A DNA stretch of 64,000 bases. Origin: Allium sativum (lineage: Eukaryota; Streptophyta; Magnoliopsida; Asparagales; Amaryllidaceae). Made by a program: the position numbers and the translations under genes. Of this stretch, positions 1 to 12,098 are shown one piece after another. The first letter of the stretch is position 1. Each line of letters opens with the position of its first letter. The notes under the pieces were generated by a model. It was not told the origin of the DNA, made no database searches, and was given only the letters and a program-made list of their open reading frames with translations. The stretch lies in contig CM060918.1 in assembly GCA_030737875.1 (NCBI GenBank), positions 770,034,552 to 770,098,551 of the forward strand, in the 5' to 3' direction.

Positions 1-28
1 AGAGCCAGGTTAAGAATTACTTGGCTCT
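1..28 (+). promoter_or_regulatory. Primer-binding-site remnant and hairpin of E1
   Basis: AGAGCCA at 1-7 is perfectly complementary to TGGCTCT at 22-28, so the 3' half of the tRNA-iMet primer-binding site lies in a hairpin arm. E2 and G have hairpins at the same place with different stem sequences. Confidence 0.6.
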
Positions 29-1285
29 GTGGCGTGACTCGGTAGAGATAGGGTTTGTAACACCCTAGATTGAGTTTGAGTGTATATATACGAGTGCGTA
101 TTTGTATTTGATATAAAAATGGTTTAATATTGTGGAGATTCATTGGCTGAGTTGTTTATGAGTTCTGGTCGATCAGTTTGATCCACTGTATCGGTACGAG
201 TAAATAAACACTTGAATACGATGGACCGACACAGTATGGATATGTGATATATTATCATATATAGGTTGTGACTATAATCGAGTAAGATTATAACATGTGA
301 AATGGTTATATATAACTAATCAAAATTTATATAAGTGAATTATATGAAATTAAGATGAATTAAAGATGAATTTAAATCAGATTTGGAATTAAAATAAGGA
401 AATTTTAAGTTCCTGGGAGATTTTGAAATGTTTTCAAAATGGAAGTATTTAGTAATGGTATTGAAAATGATATAGTATTGAAATCACTTGGGTCGCTGGA
501 AAATAATTCCGATGATGACTGCGCAGTATCATCGGTGTGATTTTCGAGTTCTAAGTGGTGGATTACTACCAGAGATTTTGAATTGAATTGTTTTGAGAAA
601 ACAAGTGTTTAGAAATTCAAAGGTTTTGAATTGGCAGTATGATTTCAAATTGATTTGAAATTTACCCAGGAATTTAAGTTCTAGAAATTAAAATTTAACT
701 AATGATGTTAAATAAAATGAGATGGTAAAAATAAATTGAAATTTAACTTGAACATAGTTAAATAGAATTGAATTGGGTTAGAGAATAATCTGTTATGGAA
801 TTGGGTTGATGAGTTAAGAATTTGAAATTTGATACTGGGGTTTGAATAAAATTCGGTTTGGATTTGAGGATATGAACTGATTGGAATTTGATTGAGATAA
901 CACTGGTATATGCTGAGTTGATAGCATATGGAAGTGGTAGGGATATAATGATATGCCCAACAAAAAGGTACAAGTTTATATTATATATGGATTTGAGATT
1001 TTGATGGGCCGAATTGGCAAGCCGCTTGGCTGTTTGATTTTCTTTTGGGTTGGAGATGGCCCAGAGAGGCGAGCTGGAGTTTGAGCTATTGACCAGTACA
1101 AAGGAGGTGCTGGCGAAATTTTCCGAAAATTTAAAGTGTTAGAAAATTTTCAGCATTTTTGAAAATTTTAGTTAGTCGGAAGGAATTAATATTTTAGTCG
1201 ATATTAATCGGTTCAGTTGAAATCAGAAATAAGAGGTAAACAAATCTTAGGAGTTCCAATATATAGGGTCGTCCTCTAACTTAGC

Positions 1286-1321
1286 AATTTCGAGGACGAA
1301 ATTATTTTAAGTGGGGAAGAA
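1286..1321 (+). promoter_or_regulatory. Pre-PPT hairpin and polypurine tract of E1
   Basis: AATTTCG (1286-1292), loop AGGA and CGAAATT (1297-1303) form a perfect 7-bp stem. It is followed by TATTTTAA and the purine tract GTGGGGAAGAA that abuts the LTR. This is the expected primer site for plus-strand synthesis. The same arrangement occurs in all other elements here that have an internal domain. Confidence 0.75.
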
Positions 1322-2639
1322 TGTAATGACCCGCATTTTCTACGATATATAATTAATTTATTTAATTATATAATTGGTGATTTAGAGAAGTTAATGATCG
1401 TTTAATTAAATAATATTGAATATTTAATAAATAATTATAATATAATAATATATTATAATGTCGAAATAGTCGGAAATAGTGAAATTCACAATATCGTGTG
1501 AGTTGAATAACATACGAGATTTGGTGGAGTTTCAATTCGAAATATAATAACGATTATATTGAATCGACGATAATTGAACGTATAGTTTATAATATATTTA
1601 TAAATGAGCTTGAAATGGCGCTGCAGTTCGCTATTTGGCGATTCGAACTTCAACTGAATGTACAGGATTCGTTTTAAGCCGGATTTCTGTGAAACAAGAA
1701 ACGTGTGGAGCTGGTGGAGTATATCTTTCTAGTGGAAGAGAAAAATCGGGATTTCGTTGGGTAAATTTTGATGTACGTCCAAATCAAATTTCAGAAAAGT
1801 CGCTGCGGAACTCCTTTATAATTCGTAACGCTTTATATACGTTATAAAAGGATTTTCGATATAAATTGAATATCGATAAATCTGAAATCTGAAATATCAA
1901 GCTGTAAATTCTGATATGATATTCTGAAGCTGTACGATATCATATGTGGCGATATACGATAATATAAATTTATTTATATTTAATTTAATAATATTTAAAT
2001 ATATTTATATATTTAAATGGGTCATCCAGAGCTTTAAAAATAGCCGGTTTTGCAAACGAAGTCGGAATTCGACGAAACCAGTTTTGTTGGATCCGCAATA
2101 TCAAATAGTTGTTAGATTTACAGTTTCGTGATTTTTAGAGTCACTGTGTGGCCGTACGGATTTTTAGAGTGAAAAACAATCAGTATTTCGACAGTTAAAA
2201 ATACGCTGTGTGAGCAAACGAAGTCGGAATTCGACGAAACCAGTTTCATTGGGACCGTGATGTCGAACTCTAGCAGCATGTCAGTTTTCATGATTTTTGA
2301 ATATCACATGTAGACGCAGTGATTTTTAAGAACGCAAGACGAGGAGAAAATCATTAAAATAAAATAGGAAAAATCAAAATAAAAATATCCTAAACAATTT
2401 CTGATCCTTAAGAGGCCACACAGACTTTTTCTCCACTACAAACTCACTGATAAAAACACGGGATCAAAATATCCAGCCCTCAGAACAAAACCGCACAAAA
2501 GAAAAATGAAATCAAAAGAGAGAACAATTCTAAAATCCCAAAGAGAAATTGTTTGAGTTCCTCTTGAAATTTGCCTTATCACCAGTACCAGTTTATAGTA
2601 CTCGACGCCAAGAAACTCGGGTTCGGAAGTTGACCGCAT

Positions 2640-3052
2640 ACCTAGGGTTGTGTTTGGCTTGTTAATGGGTCATCGAGGTGGAAATCTGGGTTTGTATTTG
2701 AGTGGATTTGTGGATTCCGGGTTTGTGTAGGATTTCTGGAGGGTCTCGGTGGTGGTTTTCGATGGGTTCCTATGCTGGAAGGCTCGCGATGCACTGGAGA
2801 TGGCACGCTCGAGCTCTCTGAAACGGGTAGGGAAAGGAGCGGCTGTCGAAGAGGAAGTCAGTGGTGGAAGTGTGGTGGTGTTCGGTGGAGCGATGGTGTT
2901 GGAATCGGTGCTTGAAATTTTGGAAATGGTGTGGACTGGCTACAGGCAGCGGGCGTATGAATTGGGGAAGGAAGGGTAAACACGGTGGGCTTAAATGAAG
3001 CGGGTCTGGGCTTGGGATGGGTCGGGGGGATGAAGGGTAAAGGCCCAATCAA
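2640..3052 (+). other. GC-rich patch in the E1 LTR, possible transcribed leader
   Basis: This stretch is clearly richer in G and C than the AT-rich LTR around it. It opens an ORF on each strand (2749-2979 plus, 2770-3048 minus), but neither has a recognisable domain and both look incidental. E2, F and D carry a GC-rich patch in the middle of their LTRs too. I infer the start of the transcribed leader or an old captured fragment, without direct proof. Confidence 0.35.
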
Positions 3053-3639
3053 ATTTAATTAAGTTTTAATTTAATTTAAATAGTACTATAACATTTAATG
3101 CTAATATCTAACACATACGGTATCAGGTTAATGAACCGTGAGTTGCGTTGGGATCGTATGGACGGACACTACACAATGGAACTGACCGCGAGTCAATCCG
3201 AGCTCATTACAATTTATGGTGAAATAAATTGTTCGACTGAATCAATGAACGCAAACCGATATTTATCGGTTAACGCGCAAATGTGAGTAAATCTCACCAA
3301 CTCTGAACAGTTTATAATTTCATGTTGTATTTTAGAACTGTTAAATATTGTCTGATTTACTGTGTGTTGATTGTTTGATTGAACTGCTAGTTAGTTAGTT
3401 AAATTTCTATATTGATTCTGTTTAATAGAATATATCATATGGAACTGAAAGTGATGTTATCTATATTGTCTAACATATGTGATGCAGGGAAACAGGTTGG
3501 AGGAATCCGACTGGATTCCTCAACAGTTATTTTATTGTTTTTCATATATTTTGATATATGATGTGAAGTATAACCTGTTGTTGATTGTGTGTGTATGGAC
3601 GATATTGAACATCGTGATTTGATATGATTGAATACCATA

Positions 3640-5340
3640 ACATACCGAAATGTTGTAAAAGGGAATATTTTCAAAGTGATATTTGAAAATGAAATATTTA
3701 TAAATGGGATATTTATAAATAAGAGATATTTATAAAGTGGAATATTTATAAATAAGGAATATTTATAAATTGGAATATTCATAAATAGAAGATACATAGA
3801 AAAAGAAAATAATCTCAAAACATTTTCTTTGAGTGGAAAGGCCTGTGTGGCGGGTTTGGGGATTTTCCTGATGCTCCCGATACAAAGGAGGTTATGGCGA
3901 ATTTTCCCGGAAATTTAAGGAGTTAGAATATTTTAAGAATAAATTTGAAAAAGGGAATATTTGCAAACCATTTGCAAATAGAATAAAATAGAGAAAAGAA
4001 ATATTTGTAAACCGTTTACAAATAGAATTAAAAGGGGAATATTTAGAAAATAAATAGAGTTAATAAAAAGGAAATTGGGTTATAAAGGAAACCGTTATAA
4101 AAAGGAAAACATTATTAAAAGGACATTTATAAAGTGAAGAACCGTCACTAATAGTAAATCTTTATAAATGAATAAACGTGTTAAAAAGGGGATCTTTATA
4201 AAATGGATAAACGTCATCGAAAGGAGATAATCGAATATGGTATTCGAAGTTAGTTAATCGAATATAGACATTCGAAAGGAGATAATCGAATATGGTATTC
4301 GAAGTTAGTTAATTGAATATAGACATTCGAAAGGAGATAATCAAATATGGTATTCGAAGTTAGTTAATAGAATATAGACATTCGAAAGGAGTTAATCGAA
4401 TATGGTATTCGAAAGTTAATTAATCGAATATGTTATTCGAAAGTGGTTAGTCAAGTCAAGTTCGTCAAATAAATTTAACCAGTTAGAGTTAATTAGTTAG
4501 AGTTAACCAGTTGGAGTTAATTAGTTAGAGTTAATCGATTAGAGTTAAAACGAACTAGAGTTAATCAAATATAGTTATTTGAGACAGAGTTAGTCAAACA
4601 TAGTATTCAGGGTAAGTTGCCATCTTGTACGACTGTTAGCGTAATTCGCAGGGCTGTAAATAGCCTACGACGGTCGGATGTTTCCTGAGGGAGTCAGGCG
4701 TAACCATTGTGATCGCTGCGATCTAGAGTCAAGCGAATGGAGTTTAATCGAATATTAGTTATTCGATAGGAGTTTATCGAGTTGATCGAGTTGAGAAATA
4801 AGTTAAGTTAAATAAGTTGAGTTGATCGGGTGGTTCGACCAAGTTAGTCAAGCCTAGTTAATCGAATCGAATTGGCCGAACCAAGTAAGTCGAGTTAAGT
4901 TAGTCAAGTTAGTCGAGTCTAGTTAATCGAATCGAATTGGCCGAACCAAGTAAGCCGAGTTAAGTTAGTCAAGTTAGTCGAGCCTAGTTAATCGAATCGA
5001 ATTGGTCGAACCAAGTAAGTCGAGTTAGTCGAGTCAAGTTAAGTTAGTCGAGTAAAGTTCGTCGAGTTAAAGGAGTTATCGATGTTAGTTTCATCGAAAG
5101 GAGTTATCGATGTTAGTTTCATCGAAAGGAGTTATCGATGTCAGTTTCATCGAAGGGAGTTATTGATTATAGTTTAATCGAAGTGAGATTTTCAAATATG
5201 AGATATTTGAAAAGGAAGAGTTATCGAATATTAGTTATTCGAAGAGAGATTATCGAATATCGTTTATTCGAGAAGGAGTTAATCGAATATAGGTTATTCG
5301 AAGAAGAGTTAATCAAATAGAGATTTCTCGAGGAGAGTAA
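3640..5340 (+). repeat. Array of short hairpin-forming repeats in the E1 LTR
   Basis: Successive units are inverted repeats with loops of 3-7 bases. Examples are ATTTGCAAA/TTTGCAAAT at 3959-3979 and ATTTGTAAA/TTTACAAAT at 4003-4023; TCGAATA/TATTCGA from 4231 at a period of about 55 bp; TCGATG/CATCGA at 5079, 5107 and 5135 (period 28); TCAAATAT/ATATTTGA at 5192-5210; and TCGAATA/TATTCGA at 5224, 5253 and 5283. The spacer AAAGGAGTTA recurs. Stem sequences change between units while both arms change together. The middle part (4440-5070) also has longer direct repeats rich in GTCGAGTTA. Confidence 0.8.
4850..5035 (+). repeat. Tandem direct repeat, about 65-70 bp unit
   Basis: Nearly three copies of a unit containing AATCGAATTGGCCGAACC and AAGTAAGTCGAG follow each other. 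The third copy has GGTC where the first two have GGCC. It lies inside the larger hairpin array. Confidence 0.75.
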
Positions 5341-7497
5341 ATCGGCGAATTTGATTATATCGAATTCGGGAAAGTACTTATACTTTCCAGTGTTTAAATA
5401 GAGATTTATTTATATTTAAATAAATAAGTGTTAGGTTAATTATTCACTAATAAGAATAGAAGCTATAATTAAAGTTAGATAATTCGAAAGGAGGGATTAT
5501 AACGTTATCGTTATAACCAATGTTTTAAATATAGAAGTGGATTAGTAAAATTGGATACGAGAAAGGCGTAAAGAAGTTGTTAAAGATTAAAAGATAAACT
5601 TTGACCATTTCGAAGTTATAACGTTGTTCAGTTAAGGTCTGAGAGGTAATTATACCCCAACTTGAGTGACTTCCTTCTTAACTAAGAAATGGTAAGGTTT
5701 GATCGTAAAGGAGTTTTGGAAATGTTTTCCAAACGAGAATCAGAAATGTTTTCTGATAAAAGAAAATAAGAATTTAGAATATAGGGAAATAGGAGATAAG
5801 TAAATAAATGAACTAAAAAGATTAATGTTAAATGATGTTTGTTCGATATAATTTCCATCTGGAAATAATATCGTTGTTTGCACACTTGTTTTTCTTTGAT
5901 AGTTAACTCACAGACTATCGAAGTTTTGACCATTTTAACGTTGTTAATATGGAGAGACCGGTTGGATTATTATCCATAGAACCACTCTGTATTGGCATAA
6001 GCGTCGCGAATCATATATGCCAAAGATAATTGAAGACGGAGTAAAATGCAAGGGCTGTTGTATAAGTCTTAGATAACAGTAACTAAGATGGATATACGGA
6101 ATAGTGCCTTCGGTTTGTCCAGTCCCAGGACAACTTGTATGGACGAAGGTCTGACAGAGTATATCCAATGGATCGCGTAAGTTGATCTGTTCAAACGTAT
6201 TCATGTTTGGTGGCGGAGGAATTCGTTTCTCTTAGCTGTATACCTGTGTTATTTTTGGATAAGTCAATTTGTGATTTTGCGGGTATGACGATGTGACATT
6301 CTAAGTGAATGAGGATGACTTGTATGAATGAATGTCTGACATAGTATTTCCAGAAAGGTCACGTACATTGATTTCTTCAACCGTACCAAGAGTGGAAGCG
6401 GAGAAGGAAACTTCTTTAGCTAACACGTTATGTACTGTTGTAGACGTCAATTAGTGATTTTCGATGGACCTAACAATGTGGCATTCGAAGTGAATCTGAT
6501 GTGATGATAAAGCGTAGCTTCTAGCCTCATCAACCAGTAAATGACAGAAATTGGGCAGGCAGCATGGCTAAGTCGGTCGCACCGAAGTAGGGTGTATAAT
6601 CACCTATCTAGAGAATATTCATTTGTTTCTTAAATCTATCAATGCTGTCCCATATATATACGGGAACGGTTGCTGATCCCAACCGTTGGTGATGTACATT
6701 CGATACACTCAAGCAAAATGAGTGGTCGGTCATGTGTGGCTGAGTTGCAAGATGTTCTTGTTGAACTCCAGTGTATCGTTCCTAGAGTACACTGATCGGA
6801 AGGTGGTTCCATACCTTGTCATAGTTGGAAATCCATTATCCAATACGTGCTTGCGATTTTGATTGTATACTATATATGTAGAACGTGAGATGAAAGGGTT
6901 TCTGCTAGTTGATATCTATTTGTACATAGACATTATTATAATATCAAAAGGGTTTTGATATAAAGATATTTTGGATTCTCTTAAGGGAAAAACCCGTTCC
7001 GTTCTGCGGCGTGGTCTTATGAGATATCATTTACTTGTTCATATACCTGTTTAAACTGTTTTACTCATACCAGTCCCATGACTGACCCGGAGTTTATTTG
7101 TTTTGTTTTTCCTAAACTCTTGGGTGCCTAATTTTGTACGGGCAGTCAAGTAGTCAGGAATTTACAGATATACTGGAAGAGCGTGGAGCAGGAGGCTTCA
7201 AGATCATATAGCTATAGTTATTTCTGCTGTGTTGTAAGTGTTGTACTCTGATAAGTGCTATTGTATACATAACTGTTATATTTCAAAGTTATGTTATCTA
7301 TTATATGTTATTCGTTCCGCTGTGAGGTTCGTGTTATTCTGATGTTGTGTTCTTCTTCTTCTTCTATTCTAAGTTTCTATCTTATCTATTCTCACCTTCT
7401 AATTTCTTTCATTAATTACCAGGATTTTTCGATGTTTTGGTTATCGACGTCGAGCTTATGTCGATAACCAAAGTCGCCGAAAATCCGGGTCGTTACA

Positions 7498-10400
7498 AGT
7501 TTTCAGTTAAACTAAACGACTGTTTAATTTAACTGAAATCGAACGGTTCAACGAATCAAATCAAAGTGAGTATAACTCACTCAGTTTTATCCCACTTATA
7601 TTTTACATAAGTCATATTTTTAATTTGTGTGCTATGGTTGATAATTGTTTGTTGAATATATCTATATTGGTTGAATTGGTTGATTTTGAACGTTCGTTTA
7701 TTTTAAACGAAATCAAATCGTTATTTTTAACTATTATTTCTAAATGAGGTAACTTACCTCATTGGTTACGTTTATAATAGTATAAACGTATTTAATTGAA
7801 TATGGACATTAGATTGCTGATATTGTTTGATTGTTGAATATTATATCTGTTTATTGAAATATATGATTTTCTTTGTGGTAACGCATTTAGATGTAGGGAA
7901 AATAGGTTGGATGAATCCAGTTGGATTCCTTAAATTTATTGTTGTATTTCATATTACAATTATATGAATTGTTTAACCGATATGATTGGATGATTGACTT
8001 GATTATTGATTATTGAATCTAAATTCAATGTCTGTTTGATATTAACCAATGGGAATTAATGGTTGAGTAATTGGCCGCAGTTGGCCTAAAAATAAATCGT
8101 TTTATAAATGTTGTTTTACCGTCAAGTGAATCGACGGTAACGAATTTATAAATTTTATTTTACAATTGAAGATAGAGTTTTAAATCTATTATTTTGAATA
8201 AAAGTTTGAAATCTATTACTTAGAATAAAAGTTAATAAAAGTAAATTTATATTTATATTTATATTTATTATTTAAGTTTATAAGTATTTATTAAATGGTT
8301 TTATAAATAAAATTCTTGTGTTAATAAGATTTATAAGCAGATGAGCAGAAATTAATGTAAGGGTTGAGATTTTGATTAATTGTTTTTCCCAAAGACAACT
8401 AAATGGATTATTTAAATTAATTATACTATTAATTAATTTAAAGGAAAGACTAATTGGATTGATTAAAGAGATAATCGTGGTTTAAGTCGAACTATTTTAA
8501 TTGAACTTAATTATTTGGTTAGTTTGTTTTGAATTAATCTAATGAAATAAATTAATAAATATTTGTTTAATTTTAAAATAATTTATTATTTATTTAGTTA
8601 ATAAAGAACTTAACTATTTCTATAATAGTTAACGATGAGGTTAATTGTTATTTTGATAATTTAAGGAATTTCTATTAAATGAAATTCATCATGTAAGTAA
8701 TTGAGTTTGGAATAGAGTTTAGTTGGATTTTGAGAGAAGTTTGTGAATGAGTTTAATATTAAAAACTGAGATTTTTAAACGAAGTTATAAAAGAGATTTT
8801 TAGCCAATGCGCTAGCTTGGGATGAATGTTTTACTTAATTTTTGAATTAAGAAAAGGAAAGCGGGATAAAGGGGTTTATATTAAACCTGAATTTTTTTAA
8901 ACAAGGTCTATAGAAAAGAGTGTGAGGCTAACCATTAATTTTAATTAATGTTTCTTAATAATGGAATGGAAATGAGATTTTCAAAGTGGAAAATAGTTGA
9001 ATGGTTTTAAAGTGGGATAATATGGGTTGATATGGAGTTAAGACAAGAATTGGAACCTAAATGTAGATTGGTTAGTTGAGTAATTTCTGAGTATTAATCT
9101 AATTTTGATTTCGCTCTTCGGGGTTGATACTTAGGAAATTATTCTCTTACCAATTTACATTCAAGGACTGATGAATGTTGAAGTATAGTAAAGCGTGAAA
9201 CGTTTGGTAACAAAGTTTTGAAATGATAATTAATTGGAAAATTAGATATGCCTATAATATATTGTTTTAAGTATTAAAATGGTTTTGAGAAGATTCTTAT
9301 ATTAACATAAGAAGTAAATATCGTAAGTTAAAATATTGAAAGACTTAGAAGTTTAATTAACCATTTATTAATTATTTAAATTAAAGGGCCAAGTGATGCT
9401 GGCTACTGAACCAGTGAATCTATTTTTATTTTATATGATTGAATTGTTGTTTATTTGATAGTTAAATAACTGACTATCATATCTTGCCTACGATTGTTGG
9501 TACAGAAAGACTGGGATTGAATTTGTATTCAAAAACCATTCCAACCAGCAGAAATGAAATGTAGATGATATCGGATGTTGATCAAGATGGAGCAATTAAA
9601 GACCATAGATCTTCATAAAATGGAAGTATTACTTAAAGTCTCTGGATTTGTTCTCGTAGATATACTGTGATTCTGTCGTGGTTGTAATCTACGGATTGCA
9701 AGGACTACTCGGTACTGATCTACAAGGTGATACATAGGATGTGGTAGGAGGGTGCCTTCGGTTCATCATGTTTCTGGATGACTTGTATGGACGAATGTCT
9801 GATAGAGTATTTCTTAAGAGTCACGTACATTGATTAACAAAAGTATTTCTGTTGGTGGAGCTAACACCCAGAGAATTTTTGTGGACATCATTTAGTGATT
9901 TGACGGATCTGAGGTGTGGCATTCAAAGTGAATGGTGGTGTGCTATCTAAAAGGAAATTTTAACCTCAAGCCTCACAACCGGGAAATGACAAAAATTGGG
10001 CAAGCATCATGCCTAAGTAGGTCGCTTCCTTTAGGGTGTATAATTACCTATCTAGAGATGTTCTTATTGGATCCAGTGTATTCCCCTATAGATATACACT
10101 ATCGGTAGATGATTCCATACCTTGTCATAGTCGGAATCCAATATCCAATAAGCACCCGCGGAATTGATTGTATACTATATATGTGATGCATGAGGTGCAA
10201 GCGTTCTGCTAGATTGTTATTTATTTGTATTTAGACACTATTATAATATCAGAATAAGATATGATTTCAAAAATGTTTTAGGTTATCGTAAGGTAAAAAT
10301 CGTTCGTGTTTATGTGTGGAATTATCTTACGATTATCCTTTTATTTCAAAAAAGATTTGTTAACTTTAAAATAAAGTTGGATGATATCTATAAACTTAGT

Positions 10401-10831
10401 GGGTTTCTCACTCTGGTTCACCGGACTGATCCGGCATTTGTAATGCTTGAGTTAGACCAAGTTTTACAAGTCTAGGTTATTGGATGCTACGAAGTTCAGA
10501 AGACGTACTGGAGGAATTCAGATGTATTAGTATTATTCCGTTGTGTGTTGTATATGAGGACAAATTATTATAATTACCCAAATGTATTGATATACTCTGA
10601 TGATTGTAGGTATTTATTTCAAGCTCTCAATAAGGATTTATTTCTATATTATATTTTATTCCGCAGCAATGTGAGACTTTGATTCTGTTGTCTTCTTCTT
10701 CTATTCTAATATTTCTTTCTTTTTTATCTCACCCTCTAATTTCTTTCATTAACTATCCGGGTTTTGGCAAGTAATACAGGTTTTATATAAGATTATCGAA
10801 TTTCGAGCGTTGACTTCCCCAGGTCGTTACA
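7498..10831 (+). mobile_element. Element E2, 5' LTR (right part)
   Basis: This stretch aligns with 14533-15487 plus 58930-59387, the E2 3' LTR, and ends CCCCAGGTCGTTACA just before a perfect primer-binding site. Its left portion, equivalent to about 12099-14535, is cut off by the E1 insertion and lies outside the window; adding it gives a full LTR of about 5.8 kb. Compared with the 3' copy it has an extra stretch of about 150 bp near 7690-7835. Many scattered differences between the two copies suggest E2 is the oldest element here, as nesting also requires. No coding sequence is visible. Confidence 0.85.
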
Positions 10832-10832
10832 G

Positions 10833-10871
10833 TGGTATCAGAGCATAAGTTTTAGTAACAACCTTAGCTCT
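10833..10871 (+). promoter_or_regulatory. Primer-binding site and hairpin of E2
   Basis: TGGTATCAGAGC at 10833-10844 lies one base after the LTR end and matches the 3' end of initiator-Met tRNA as used by plant gypsy elements. AGAGC at its end pairs with GCTCT at 10867-10871, extended by TAAG/CTTA across one bulged A. Confidence 0.9.
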
Positions 10872-12062
10872 ATGGCATAACTCGATAAAGATGTGGTTAG
10901 TAATAATGTATATTGAGTTTGAGTGTATATATATATATATATATATATATGAGAGGCGTATTTGTAGATTTTATATACAAATATTTTTATTGTGTTGTTT
11001 GATCAGTTCAAGTGTTGAGAAGCATTTGAAGTATCAACTGACGCGATATTGTTTTGTAAAGAGGGTAAATGAAATAATTTTTCCCAAATTATATTTTTGT
11101 ATAGTAAAGAAATAATTATGCTGAATTATTAAGATATTGGTTTGTTTGATTGATTGAATGGAATTTAAATTGAATTATGAATTGGAATGATTGAATATAA
11201 CCATAATATTTCGCATATAAAATAAGAATAGAATGGATGATTTTTGAAATAAAAATCAGAATTAGAGTGTGAAATAGAGGTAAACTAAATAGAAATTCAA
11301 TTAGTTAATTGAATATGGAGTTGAAACTTAACTTGGTTAAGTAAAATTAAGAATGGATATTGAAATTAAAACGATTTTGAATTTGGAAATCGAATTAATA
11401 AAAAGACTGAATGGAAATCTGTCTGATATTAATCAATTGATATCGAAATCGGTTAACCCAAGTGAATGTTATCAAAGTAAATGTTGAATATAAATTCAAT
11501 TGAATGATTTGATTGAGTTCATGGTGCATGGTTGATTGATTGTTTGCTAGATTGGTTGAATACAAAGTCATCAATGGTTTAATAAGAGTTGAATGAACTA
11601 AAAATAAATTAATGGATTCAAGTATAATAATTGGTGTAATTATACTTGATTAATCAATGAAATACTATTTAGAATTCCATGTATTTTGCTACTTACATAT
11701 TGAATTAAAACTGGTGTCAGAAGGCTACTGGGATTTGATTCAGGTTGAATAGATTGCAATAAATTGAGCAAGTATGCTCAATAACGCTTATATAAGGTAC
11801 ACCTATGCAAAATATAGATTTTTGGTTTTTGAATTTTGTTTTCCGACCATATGGGTCAATGTATATATTTTTGTTGTTCTTGCGAAATCGGAAAAGTCCC
11901 TCTGTACAGGGGAGACTCTGCCGAATTTTTCTAGGAATTTAAGATGTTAGAAAATTTTCAATATTTTTGAAACGTTTTATTTACAATAATGAATTGGTTT
12001 TCAATTTTAAATAAATTGGGTTTTTGGAAGATAATGGGGTTGTAGCATTTTTATGCTTTAGT

Positions 12063-12098
12063 AATTTCGGGGACAAAATTCTTTTTAGGGGGAAGGAA
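12063..12098 (+). promoter_or_regulatory. Pre-PPT hairpin and polypurine tract of E2
   Basis: AATTTCG, loop GGGA and CAAAATT form a 7-bp stem with one imperfect pair. They are followed by the tract AGGGGGAAGGAA and the LTR start TGTAACGTCCC at 12099. Confidence 0.75.

Larger units (their letters stand above)
1..1321 (+). mobile_element. Element E1, internal domain (non-coding, LARD-like)
   Basis: The window opens inside the primer-binding site of this element: its first five bases are the end of TGGTATCAGAGC, and the following sequence aligns with the bases after the complete site of E2 at 10833. The domain ends in a purine-rich tract immediately before the LTR start TGTAATGACC at 1322. No open reading frame here resembles gag or pol, and none is long; the sequence is AT-rich. 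A short motif at about 1096-1155 (starting TACAAAGGAGG) is shared with the E2 and G internal domains. I infer a non-autonomous element of about 1.33 kb internal length that would need proteins from elsewhere. The 5' LTR lies left of the window. Confidence 0.85.
1322..7497 (+). mobile_element. Element E1, 3' LTR (about 6.2 kb)
   Basis: The LTR starts TGTAATGACCC directly after the polypurine tract and ends GGGTCGTTACA, giving the usual TG...CA termini. E2 LTR sequence resumes at 7498, where AGTTT probably is one copy of the target duplication; the empty site in the E2 3' LTR near 14533 reads AGTAT. At about 6.2 kb this LTR is far longer than most plant gypsy LTRs. It holds a GC-rich patch (about 2640-3050), a long hairpin array (about 3640-5340) and a tail (about 6000-7497) related to the tails of E2, F and D. 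No coding sequence is recognisable. Confidence 0.85.
10832..12098 (+). mobile_element. Element E2, internal domain (non-coding)
   Basis: These 1.27 kb lie between the LTR end with its primer-binding site and the polypurine tract at about 12086-12098. Frames are short and none matches gag or pol. A TA dinucleotide run lies at about 10925-10950. The block near 11915-11975 (GCCGAATTTTTCTAGG onwards) is shared with E1 and G. The organisation is that of a LARD, a large retrotransposon derivative that keeps only cis signals. Confidence 0.85.

Noticed and set aside
2770..3048. Pro/His-rich minus-strand ORF in E1
   Set aside because: It arises from the GC-rich patch, overlaps another ORF on the plus strand and shows no recognisable domain.
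3435..3818. 127-codon minus-strand ORF in E1
   Set aside because: It is low-complexity Ile/Phe/Tyr/Asn translation of the ATATTTATAAAT repeats.
4231..5320. Regularly spaced palindromic repeats resembling a CRISPR array
   Set aside because: Units are hairpins that differ from each other, spacers are not unique, no cas genes are present and the sequence lies inside a plant LTR.
1322..7497. E1 3' LTR as several nested short elements rather than one LTR
   Set aside because: I found no internal TG...CA pair with a target duplication inside it, and its tail continues smoothly in similarity to the E2 tail. A decayed nested insertion is still possible because no second E1 LTR is in the window.
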